Below are positions 23,301 to 35,700 of a DNA stretch of 64,000 bases, piece by piece (positions within the stretch are counted from its first letter, which is position 1; every line of letters begins with the position of its first letter). The notes under the pieces were generated by a model. The model searched no databases. It saw nothing but the letters and a program-made list of their open reading frames with translations, and was not told where the DNA came from. The position numbers were made by a program, and so were the translations under genes. The stretch is from Manduca sexta (Eukaryota; Arthropoda; Insecta; Lepidoptera; Sphingidae), in contig NC_051142.1 in assembly GCF_014839805.1 (NCBI RefSeq), positions 4,588,001 to 4,652,000 of the forward strand, written 5' to 3'.

Positions 23301-26300
23301 CCTACATTCACTGGCCTACTAATTAGCAAATGTGTTAATAAAGTTTTAATGACTTCGTTGCAAGAAAAATTCTAGTGTGTGGAAAAAACATTAGGAAATT
23401 GCAAAACAGAATTAATAAAAATATTATGATGAACCTCCATTAAATTATATACATAGAAATATATTACATGTACTAAGATCAAGGTAATCGTTTTGGGAAC
23501 ATATAACAATGAGAGCTTATGAATAAATCAAAAATTATCCCAACGGGAGATCTGCAGTTTTATGCAAATATAAACAGTTTACAACCGTACTTGCTATTTA
23601 TTACCTAATCCGCTATATATGTAAAGGTATGTAAAGAGAAGTTACAATATATTCTTACATCTAAATAAAAAGTAAATCTAATATTATTCTTGCCGGCGAC
23701 ATTAATATAGACACACTAAATACAGACTGTAGAAAGTTAGATCCTTCTGAATATTTATGTCTAACTGCTGCTCACGGTCTTCTTCCAGCTATCACCCTCC
23801 CAACCAGGCGTGATTCTTGCCTAGATCACATATTCCTTAAATCTAACCTGCAGGCTATTAGTGCAGTAGGTGAAACGGATATTACAGATCACAAAATGGT
23901 GCTTTTAGGCCTAGCAAATAAAATAAACAAAAAAAACCTCTGAGACTAAAAACCAAAATAAATATTGAGGAAGCCATGAAGGAATTGAAGGAAGTGGATT
24001 GGACATCTGTATTAGAAGAAAAAGGAGTAAATGAAGCTACTAATTCCTTTTTAAATATTTTGTCTTCCATACTTCTGAAACACACTCGAGAAGTAAAAAT
24101 CAGCAGGTCTAAAGCAGTCATCGAACCCTGGATCACACTTGGCTTGCTTAGATGTATTCGTCAGCGAGATCGTTTACACATATTAGCCAGAAAACAGCCA
24201 AAAAACAAGATAATTACTACATCCTATTCTAGATACAGAAATTTCTGTAACGATTTGTTGCGAAAGCTCAAATCTGAATACGAGAGTAATGAACTTGAAA
24301 AAAACCATAATAATACAAAAGCTTTATGGAATACAATAAAAGAAATCTGTCACTTCAAGCAAAAACATGATCCACCAACAGAATTATTGACAATCTCTGA
24401 AAACTCCTCTGAGTCTCTTCATATCTGTAATGATTTCTTTGCATCTGTAGGGAGGAATCTGGCCGACAAAATTCTAACTGAAACTAAAGGAACTGAAGAA
24501 AATCTAGCATCCGAGGTGAACATTGCTAATGGGCCAATTAACTCTTTTTTTCTCTCTCCTACTGACTCAATTGAAGTAGATAGCTTGATATCCAGTTTAA
24601 AAAACAACAGTGCCCCTGGATTAGACGGTTTTACTAATAATTTTGTAAAAATGGCCAAAAAATACATAGTTTCACCATTAACTCATATTTTTAACCTCAG
24701 TTTTAGTGTAGGCATTTTCCCTGAAGCCTGGAAAATTGCTTCAATAACGCCTGTCCATAAAGGTGGTCCGAAAAACATTCCAAATAATTACAGACCTATT
24801 TCCCTTCTTAGTGTATTCTCTAAACTGCTCGAAAAACTAATCAACAAACGCTTGACAAGTTTCTTAGATAGTAATGGTTTACTATCTGAAAACCAGTACG
24901 GCTTCCGAAGACTAAAGTCAACCGAAGATGCTGTTCACAAACTCGTTACCCACGTAGCTACCCAGTTGGATAAAGGATGGCACTGTTTCGGAGTTTTTCT
25001 TGACCTTGCAAAAGCCTTCGACACAGTGTCTATACCTATTCTACTTAGAAAACTAGAACGGATGGGTATCCGGGGTACTGCCCTTAACTGGTTTCAAAGT
25101 TATCTAGCTAAACGAGACCAACTAGTGAGGATTGAAAGTAGGAAGAGTACCACGATACCTACGTATTATGGAGTTCCTCAAGGCAGTATTCTGGGCCCAC
25201 TGTTATTCATTATATACATGAATGACATACATGACCTTCAACTGGAGTCAGCTGAAATAGTGTGTTATGCGGATGACACAGCAATTGTGTTTCATGGCCA
25301 AAACTGGGATGTCGCTAGGCAGGTTGCAGAAAAAGGGATACAATCAGTCTATAATTGGCTTCAAAATAATCTCTTAACTCTGAACACAGAAAAAACTAAA
25401 TATTTATGCTTCCACAAGACAGCAAAATCCCAGCCTCCACCTTTGCCAGATCTCAGGATTCATACATGCAACTCCACACTATCCTCAACATGCCAATGTA
25501 ATCAGATTCAAAGAACCAAGGAAATAAAATACTTGGGACTGATTCTAGATGAACAGCTGAACTTTGCATCACACATACAAACTCTTGCTGGTAGGATACG
25601 AAAGGTAATCGGTATCATCAAAGTTTTACGTAATTCCGCTAGTATTCACATTCTTAAATTAGTGTATTTTGCTATCTGTCAATCACTACTTTCCTATTGC
25701 ATTGGTGTTTGGGGAGGAGCTGGGAAAACTTTTATGCTACCCCTTGAACGAGCACAGCGTGCAGTATTGAAGGTCATGATGCGTAAAGACTTTAGGTTCT
25801 CCACAGATTCTTTATATAAAGAAGCATGTGTTTTAAGAGTTCGTCAATTATATATACACAAAGCTTGTCTTTCAACACATAAATCTATAATTAATTCTGA
25901 TGAACACAAGGCACTGTTAACTAAAAGGGTCTTCAACCTTTCACTTCCATCTACCAAATCGAATTTCGTGAAGAAGTTCAAATTCTTTGCATTCCGCTCA
26001 ATTTACAACAAAGTTAATAAATTATGTGATATTAAGAATTGCTCAGTGTATGCTTGCTCGAAAAAACTCACGAGTTGGTTGCTAAGTATTGATTATGATA
26101 CTACGGAAAGTATTATAAGCTCTCCAATTACATTAATCGGCACGTGCTGAATATTCAATTGTTTATTGTTTTTTATTTTTGTCAATATTTGTATAATCTC
26201 TACACCTAATCTGTCTTTTTATGGTTTAATTCTATTGTTGGTTTCCCAAGATACAGGCCTAGCCTAGTTTGGGAACCCCTGCTTATCTCTAGGTTTTGAA

Positions 26301-29300
26301 TTACTCTTCTTGTAATTTTATTTTGTGTAATTTTAAACTATTTGTGTAAATTTAAATTTAAATAAATAAAAAATAAATAAATAAATCTAAGGTTTATGTT
26401 TCGATGGGAAAATATGAGTGTGTGGAGAGACAGTTACAGGGACAAACAACATAGTATATGACACAGATAGTGTAAATATAGATATATTGAACCTGTTATT
26501 ATTTGTGTGGGATCGAGATGGGTCCAGATGTGTTAATATACCGTAAAGCTCTTCGATCGTCAGCACTCTAGTAATTCGTCTGTGCAAACAAAATAAAAAA
26601 TAATAAAACAATAATATTATGTGCAATACATTCAAATAATAAAAGTACATATTGTAAAACTGTAAGAGAATCCTTTAAAAAAATGCATTATGACGCCAAG
26701 ATGTGTATGACCGCCAAAATATAATGAATATAATAATAAATGTTGATTGCAATGCGTCTATTATAATAAATAAATATTGCATATGTCTTATGTATGAATA
26801 CAGCAATAAAATAAATTTGAACTAAAACGATTTTTTCATTACTCTACTGGAAATTTACCTTGACACTAGATCGTCCTTCGTCGTCGATCGAATCTTTATC
26901 GATACTTTATCAAATAGGATCGTCCGTCCTATTTGATAAAGTACAATAACATAGTCCTTTTTACCTGTGGTTAGCTTACCCTCTTCGTGGACATCAAGGG
27001 AATCTTTCCTTTCTGTCTCTTCGTCCGAATCCGGGTCCGCGATGGCGTCAGCCTCGGTCATGATTAGCTCCGGTGGTGGACAAGTCAAACCAGTTGATGT
27101 GTCTAAAACATATTCCGATATCGAATACATTTAAAATGAACTAAAAATACGTGTTCCAACATAAAATTTCTTATTATAAAAATACATTCCGAAGCCAAAA
27201 AATACTCTCCTAATGGTGATCACATTTTTAAATAAATCAAGTTAAAGTCTTATACATTGAAAGGTTTATAGAACGTTCATTTTATGAAGGTGCACTTTAT
27301 TTTTTTTTCATTTATTACCATGCGGCACATATTTTTACGTATGTATGAAAAACGATTTGACGTCATTTTATAAAACCAGCCGCGCAGGCTGTCTACCGTA
27401 AACCCTAAGCGTAAATTCTTATTTACATACATTGTACCCACAGGAACACAGGCAAATAAACTTACTTCCTAATATTATTGACAACGTAAAGAAGTAAGGA
27501 CTTCCGTAACTGCTGCTTATTCTTTTATTAATATAGGTACTAATATTCCGTCGCCATGTTTTGTCCTTATTTAGGTGCAATTTTATTTCCTCAGTTTACT
27601 TCATAATAAACTATTAATGATAGAGCTGGCATTAAATTATTACGTTTATCGATTATGAATTAGTCCCGGTTGATTTTATATTAATGTTTTCTTTTCTGGA
27701 TTTTTGTGTTTCTCATGATTCATTATAAATTAAGAGACTATGTAGCCCTCACCCCCACTATTGCAATTCCTATTAGCCAGGATCGGCAGTAGCACGCATT
27801 TTATTACACTGAGCGGTGAAGCTAAGCGAGTCTCTGGTAGCTCTAATTAGTCTAATCCGCATTGAAATCAGTCAAATAGAGGGCTAGGGTGGGGTAGTAA
27901 ATATTTTTTTCTTTTGATTAATGGTCTGGGGCGACATAATATAGCCGACTAAAGTTTCGTTTCTAATAAGGTATACCACAGACAGGGAGGTTGATTACCT
28001 AAGCGTTTCATCCTGTGTTTAATAAACGACAATACGTCGTTTATATACCGAGTGAATTAAAAAAAAAATGTAGCTTCGTTTTTGATACTATTCCACTTTA
28101 CTATGAATATTTACTAAAATAGCAAGATTTGAAAATGTCTTCAATAATTCGCGACGGCCTCCATTACATCAGTTCATAAGATTCTTATTCTTTGAATAGC
28201 AAAATATATTTTTATTTTATTTTGCCTTGTGCATGATGCTTCTAATAGTCAAGATATTCTTCCGTATTGTAACAGAAATATATCTATAGAAATAATTGCT
28301 TTTGAAGTCATTGAGAGTCGGGACATAGTGAGGTTTATAAGACCGTATCAAAGTGGAGCAGTCATATTCTTCCGCGTCACTATTAGCAATAACAGTGAGC
28401 ACGCAATAGCCTCTAAATTTTATAGTTGCCGCATTGTCGGAATGTTCCCCGAGTACTGTACACATGCGTTTCTGTATTTTTATTACGTACTTGAAAACTA
28501 TTGCATTGCGTTAACTCGAGTAGAATAGCTCGGCGCCTTTTTTTACTTTCGCTTTGCAAAGGAATTTTCCTTAATATGAATCATCCAACTTCGGAACTTT
28601 AGGCTGAAGTGGGATAATCACCGTATGACTAATATAGAAATATGTATAATCTTTTAAATATTTTTTTTGCCTTTGGATTCAATAGTCTCAATATTACATA
28701 ATACCGTTCTAATAATGCACAGTAAAGAAGGTGCATTAGTCGTGACTAACATAATCATGTGTAGATATTTAATAATGTGTGTGATCGCGTGCTAAAATCA
28801 TATGATCATAGTACGAGCATTCGATGACGTATATATGATGTATCACGTAAACACGCACTTGTTCTTTAGTTCAACTACATTAGACTTATTTATGAACAGC
28901 GAGTTATTAAGGAATTTGAACAAAGCGTTCTGTAAGATAGTCAATCACCATTTCTTGGAATATTTTTCTACATAATATTTCCTACACCCAAGAATATTTT
29001 CAAGGTTGGTGACCGTATTGGTCATTGACACATTTTGAAGCACATTGACGATATATTTGGCTTGATTTCAAACATTAAGAAAGAAGCAAATTCTTACTCT
29101 CCTTTTGCAGTATAAAATAAATAATTCAGACACAGAAGGAATTCAGCGCGCTTCAAAAATACACGTTGTGTTTGATGAGTTTTTTTCCGCCGTAAAGTGT
29201 TTTGTTTTTTCGATATGTTTGTTGGAAGAAGCTAAATTTATCTTCCCAGATTAAAATTTATACTGGATTGCGCACCGAAGATCTTGTGGTACGAAATCAG

Positions 29301-32300
29301 CAAAATATTAATTATTAAGATTTAATAATACAATTGCGTACTTATTAACGGAGAACATTTAAAATAAAAGAATTATTATGATCCTCTTGATACTATTATG
29401 TACCTGAATATTCTCTAATAATTCGTTATTAGTTATGTTTTCTGAATAATAGTTATAACACATTGTATGTATGTATAGACTGCCTCGGTGGCATAGTTGT
29501 ACTGCATGCGCGGTACGGCAGCGCAGTCAGCGAGTCCTTGGGTTCGAATCCCGAGTCGGCAAAGTGATATTTGGGTTTTTCTACTCAGTATCAGCCCGCA
29601 GTCTGGAATTTGTGCCTAATACGATAAATGTGTGAAGTTGTGTGTGTGTATGTATATATGATAACCTTGCGGGGCAAGTCAGAGATGACTCGTATAATTG
29701 CATTGTTTTAAACTTGTTTAAAATTGGCCATTTGGCATGAATCACCAAGGAGACTACCGTTATAGGGACGCTGGAGTAGAAACAAGATTTGTAGTGAGGT
29801 CATGTTATGACTTTATCCTGTTTGAGAAAATGCAGTCTCAATGTGCATGTTTTGGCGAATGTGGAGTAATTAACAGAAGACGAATGACCGACCGAAGTCG
29901 GCTTTTAGTTCACGAATTCATAAATCATAACATTAATTATACAGAAACTTGTCACATTAAATATGACGGTAGTTTATTTTTATTCTGTGTTAGCGACTAT
30001 GTATTTTATTATTAAGTAGTAATATTTGTATATTTTGTAATATAACCTCAAAATAATAAAAAAATCAGTCCACGTCTTTATTTCTGAGCAGCTAGGCAGA
30101 AACGCAACTTGTGCATTGTAATAATTCGTTAAAGTCATATTTAAATAATCCCACGGTGAAGATTAAACTTACGTAACTTATATAATTGTATACCGTATAA
30201 GTAAATAAGATAAGTTTACCTCGGTCCTGTTTAGGTATACATGGTGACGTCTCTTGGCACTTTGTAACGCACTTCTTGTGACAGCACAGGCCACAATTGC
30301 GGCACTGCATGGCGTCTTTCAACCATATCTGTGATTATTAAAATGTAATTTTGAAAGAATAAAACCTCATTAATAAAGTTGTCATCATTATTATATCTAC
30401 TCAAATCTAAATTTGTCCAGAAAACTATAAAAATTATAATGTGAATGCTCTTCTCGCTCTTGTTTGAAGGCGAAAAGATAAAAAAGATAATGTCTTCTAG
30501 GAAGCTAATTTTATTACTAACGTGTCTTTAATTTTCTAACTAATTCAATAAAATATATAAATAATTCGAAATTCAAAATTTCTGACCTTTTTATTACAGA
30601 AGTCGCATTGAGTTGACCTATGGAAGTGTGTCCGCACGAAATCATGAGTCGCTCTGGTGGGTTTAGGCAGTCGAGGTGGCACCGAGTCCCTATTTGGGCG
30701 CGGGACAGACCGGGCTGTACCAGCACCCTCCCACTCCCACCACACTAACGCATCGCCGAAACAGAGACACGGCTCGAAACCGGCGTGCGACGATAGCTTG
30801 TGGCTTTTACTGGAATATAAGTGGTTAGATTTAGGTTAATGAGTACATATTTATGTATTTTTTTGATAATTTATTGCACAGTATATAAAAGGTATAAGGG
30901 TGGACTTAATGCCAAAGGCATGCTCTCCCAGTCAAGCTAAGGGTCATGCCAGAAGTAATGGAAGAAGGTGTATACTAAAACTAGTTACAAAAGTACTTGG
31001 AAGTAAATGTTGCTATAACAATTTCTCTGGAAAGAGTAACAGCAAATCAGCGATAAACCTTCATACATATCTGACTGATAGAACTGATGCTCTACAACTA
31101 CTAAGCCAAGTCGTTATTTCTTTCTCAAACCAATATGTGTTATTCTCTTATACTAGCTGGTAGACCTCTCGTATATGAGAGCATGGATGTTGTAAGTGGT
31201 ATCCGGAATATTTTACAAATTAACAATTATTTTTGGTGTATTTGTCATCATTTACCAACTTTTAAAACTGTTTGAAACTAGTTTCATGAGTCATATGAGG
31301 ATAAAGATTTGTAATAATCAATCACCTGAACTTAATATCGACATCGGGCGGCAAGAACTGGTATCTTTTCATATGATGCGGCACCGTCGAGTCCTGACAT
31401 TCGCTAAGTAGTGCCGCTAACGGAATGTTCAAGTAACCGAGCAACACTTCATCTTTCTCGCCAGGCACAGTCGCCCACACATTAATATTCAGATATTTAT
31501 GATTTTCATTCAATTTGAACTCAGTTTCTTCATCGAAAGGTATTATTGGCTTCAGTTGAATACTTTTAGTCCAGAACATCTGGCATATTTCCACATGCTC
31601 GGTTTGTCGTGGACCTCCTGTTTCAAATAATTGTTCTTCTTCGTCTAAAATGTTGTCGACTTTCTCAGAGACCTTGCATTCAGAGGAGTCCATTTTGATG
31701 ATTGGTATTTCTGGGTGTTTAACGATTTTATTGACGGCCGTGGACTGTCGAAGGGGAGTGCTCGCGCCGGAGGCGGGGGGTGTGCTGCCGGCCGAGCTGT
31801 CGGAAGACTTGTTTTCGACAGAGCAACGTCTCTTGCGTAGACCAAAGTTAGTGCCAGGACACGCAGGTTCAGTCAGACTGGTCTTTGATAGTTGACGAAC
31901 TGGTTCACTTTTAGGTTTAGTTTGTGCTTCTGTTTCATTTTGTGATTCTGACGTCTTTGTTGGAGATTCTGATTCCTTTAAATACAACAACATGGTTTTG
32001 AATATTCACATAATGTATTATAGTTTTCGCAATATAGAAAAACATTGAGTTTTATCATTTTATATTATTGTAATACAATTTTGTCGTTTTACGATATTAC
32101 CTGTACATTGCTTTTGGTTGCGACACCTCTCATACTCTGTAGTCGCACTCCCTCCATTACCTCAGATACTCTTCTGAAGGAGAAGTTAGGCTTCATCCTC
32201 TTAGGCTCGCCTGAGGCGTCATCTCTCCTGACAGTGCCGTATCCACCACCGCGTCGCACGCGCACCGTTACTGCGCGACGTTCCACTGATCGCAGAAGTT

Positions 32301-32746
32301 TCCCTACCTAAAAATTTATATAAAACAATGCACAATGTGCGTACTGGGCACCAGAACCCTGTTGGTTGTTTTTAGGAAACAAATGTTATCACAGTTCGTG
32401 AATTTGTTATCAACTATGTGGTGGGAAGGTATCTAAAGAGTATATTTTCTATACTAATAGCTATTATATTAGAATATATATTAGAGTACATATATTTTCT
32501 ATACGCCTCAGTGGCGTAGTTGTACTGCATGCGCGGTACGGCAGCGCTCTGAGGTCCTGGGTTCGAATCCCGGGTCGGGCAAAGTGATATTTGGGTTTTT
32601 CTGCTCAGTATCAGCCCGGAGTCTGGAATTTGTGCCCGATATGGCGATAGGCTCGCCCCCTATCACATCATGGGACGGAACATACTTGGCGAAAAGTGGG
32701 TGCCATGGTTGCGCCTCTGCATACCCCTTCGGGGATAAAATGCGTG

Positions 32747-32781
<35 letters not shown>

Positions 32782-35700
32782 AGCTATTATTGGAAACATC
32801 CTAAAAAATTATCTACAGTAAATAACCCTTTGAATGATTTGCGTCCCAACCATGCATTAACTAAGACAAGACAGCATCATTTTGGCTACCGTTACCAACA
32901 TAATGTCTGCAATTGGGCAAAAAAAGATTTTAATTACACTTACCACCAGGTGCAATATGCCCCTTGAACATAAAAAAACGTAGCTTACCTGAGCAACATT
33001 GTTGATAGGTTTGTTGTCTATAGCCAATACAACGTCATCCCTCCTCAAATCAGCTCGGTAGGCTGGCGACATCGGCACTACGGTGTCCACCAGCACCGCA
33101 CCTACGCCCTGACAGCACACGAGACCGAGGGGGCCTGAGACAGCTGGTAACACTACGTCAAGCACCAGCACACCTCGACGGAGCGAAACCTGAATAACGG
33201 TGGGTTTGATGTAAAAGGTTATAAAAATACATTTTGGAAATATCTAGGGGGATATTTTCTAGTTTTTACCATTTTATATTAAATATGCTATGACTCAATT
33301 GAACAAATTAGTTTATCCTTTAGGTTACGCCGTAGGTAATTATTTACCTAGCTATTCTGGGGAAATAAGTCGTTACTCATTAGCTTATCAAGGTAAATTT
33401 GTCTTATAAAATAGTTTATAGAACCGCGGTTAGTATTAAAGTCGATGTCTTAAAATTTCATAATTACACAGAATTCTATTATTTAAAATCGCTTTTCCTG
33501 GTCATGAAATTGGCTAATTTAACATTATTAAAGGCGAAATTTACCCAGGCGTGTGAATCAACGGCTAAGGCTGCTCTTACTGTACCCGATCCACCCAACC
33601 ACTGCAACCGCGTTACTTCTACGAGTCGCACGGTGAGTCGACCGTGTGGTGTAGGCCCGTCTTCACCTTCCCCGCTTCCTGGCTCTGACTTCGGGAAGAA
33701 TGGCTTGTAACTGCACCAAAATTTGTAAATAAAAAGGAATATTAATTTCACTGGTCAGATTTCGTATTTTTTTTTTTCATAAATAGAATTACTTCTCGTA
33801 TTGAGCCCTTCTAGATAAGATTAATTCTCTAAGGTTCAGTTGGTATATTTTGTTTTTATATTACTAATTTTTCATTATATTTTCACGTACCGTATTTTAT
33901 AATTTGGCAAAGTATGCCTTTGTGCAACAGCTCTCCTAATATGAGCAGCCACCAAGGAGGCTAGTCTTGGTTTCAGTTGCCTTCCTTGGAATCGACCGCG
34001 GACGCGGAGCTCCAACTTCGGTGGTGATTCAAAAGCCAACGCCCAATGAGTGTATGGGGTCCGTCGAAACATGAGTCGAACGATTCCGCTTATACTTTCC
34101 ACTAAAAAAATATTATATAAGTATGTATTTGTTTGTTATTAATTTTTACGCTCAGTTTTACTAATCAGCATCATCACGAAACAGTTAATTTTCCGAATTT
34201 CCTAGTAGTGCTTTTACATTATAGTTTAAATAAAGCACCTGTAATGGAAATATTAGCAATCTTGCCGAGAAGCATCACGGCATCAACGTCGATTCTGAAG
34301 TTGCCATCGTACGCCAAGTCGAATTTCAAGTCGAGAGACCGGAGTCTAGCCCCGCCATCTTCCAATTCACCACATAAAAGTCGAAGGTTCGTGATACTCG
34401 GGAACTCAGTACCCACTTCTAAGGAACGGAGCTGAAAACAGAAAATAAAAATTCAAGCGTTAGTCCAACTTTTATTATTCCCCCGAGGACCAGCGTCAAT
34501 AAAACTTATTTAAAAAGTTTTCAAATTGTCTGGATAACTTCGATCCGGTGTTAGTTAAACAAGTTTTACACGAACCTTGAGTTTAAAACTTTCTTTTGAA
34601 ATATAGGCAAATACTTCGCAAGGAACACATAATGTCTATAGCATACCAATAAATTTGATTTTATCATGATCATCAATAAACTTATTTACAGCAAATTACG
34701 TTTTATTGATTTCGATTGTTGTATATAAAAAATAACATTTTCTGAGATGCTATTCTAAGAACTACATAACGAATGCTATTATTTCTGAGAGCTACATTAC
34801 GATGCTTCCACTCAAAGACCAGGCAACTAGTAAATCTAATTAGTTTCAGCGCAAATTTAATACATCAAAAATGATTATTAATTAAATTTACATCACTATT
34901 AACTTCAATCAAAAAATAACCTCACTGAAATGAAAATAGCGCAAACCTCTGTTGACCTACATATTCGTTGAATAGATTTAATTGATTACCGTTTTCATAA
35001 CATGCTGTTTACGTGTAGAGGGTGTATCGGAGAAGTTCACCCTTATTTTTAAAATGTATGAACGCCAAACCTCACTTGAATATAAATATGTTTTTTTTTA
35101 TTATTTATTCATATGGTCGATGGATTACTAGTATATGCATTGTGCATAAAGTTTGTAGTGTTGAGTTCTACTTTTTGCTGAGTAATTATGATGCTTTCGA
35201 CATATTCAATCTATATTTTGAACGATGTAAATGATGTTATAAATGTAGATCTATAAGAAGTGACAATATTATGCCTTCTTTATGTTAATAGCGGTTTAAA
35301 ATGTGATTGCGCGGCATAGTAAATAACTTTAAGTATTCATTATGATCCAGGATACTTCAAGTTATTCAGTTTTCGATGCTTAAAGTGACATTATTTACCA
35401 TTGTATGTCCATAATCATGTATTTAACCTACGGTGGTATAAAAATTTACAATACGTATATATGTATAGCTAGAAACACAAATATAATTAGCTATTACCAA
35501 ACTGCTGTTACGGTTAATTAACACCCACATACTACAAGGATTGGCGTTGTGGTTAACCGCTGAATGTTAGTCAACATGGAGGTTGGGGTGAAAGGGGGTA
35601 GTAACACCCCCATCAAATTGTTACTTGTTTTAAGTACATGCCGTCATTATTTAAATGTTCCATGGAAGTAATTGAAGTTTTTTTTCCTACGATATTATGG

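Larger units (their letters stand above)
23682..26381 (+). mobile_element. 5'-truncated LINE (non-LTR retrotransposon), antisense inside PDZD8
   Basis: The element is flanked by a 9-bp direct repeat TAAATCTAA at 23673-23681 and 26382-26390. It ends in an AAATAAATAAATAAAA-type tail. It begins inside the endonuclease domain, so the 5' part is missing. It lies between PDZD8 coding exons 13 and 14, on the opposite strand. Clade is uncertain; the protein resembles the Jockey/CR1 group, and no RNase H domain is apparent. The intact target duplication and long open frame suggest a fairly recent insertion. Confidence 0.85.
20332..27102 (-). other. PDZD8: PDZD8 C-terminal exons with uncertain boundaries
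   Basis: The last six exons of the PDZD8 model are less certain than the first ten. Two phase-consistent paths exist. The preferred one uses a 46-nt exon (26859-26904) and a 38-nt exon with a strong TTTGTTTGCACAG acceptor. It continues in a frame reading SSRSLPPSPSHTPRKQSLE, which resembles the PSPKHTP region of human PDZD8. The other uses acceptors a few bases away and reads DSIDDEGRSSVK, then a different frame through 22547-22670. The exons at 21205-21397 and 20332-20487 read the same way in both. They are very GC- and alanine-rich and end ACC GAA CCC ACG CCC ACT TGA. Link to PDZD8 rests on phase continuity and the ALTALMLH block. Confidence 0.6.

Noticed and set aside
23882..24136. Minus-strand 84-codon ORF
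   Set aside because: Shadow of the LINE reverse transcriptase frame.
26387..26650. Minus-strand ORF of 87 codons taken as a whole gene
   Set aside because: Only 38 nt of it (26542-26579) has splice sites that fit PDZD8; the rest is intron.
29482..32600. tRNA genes suggested by intact box B sequences
   Set aside because: The same head and a shared non-tRNA body occur in several places, so they are SINE heads.
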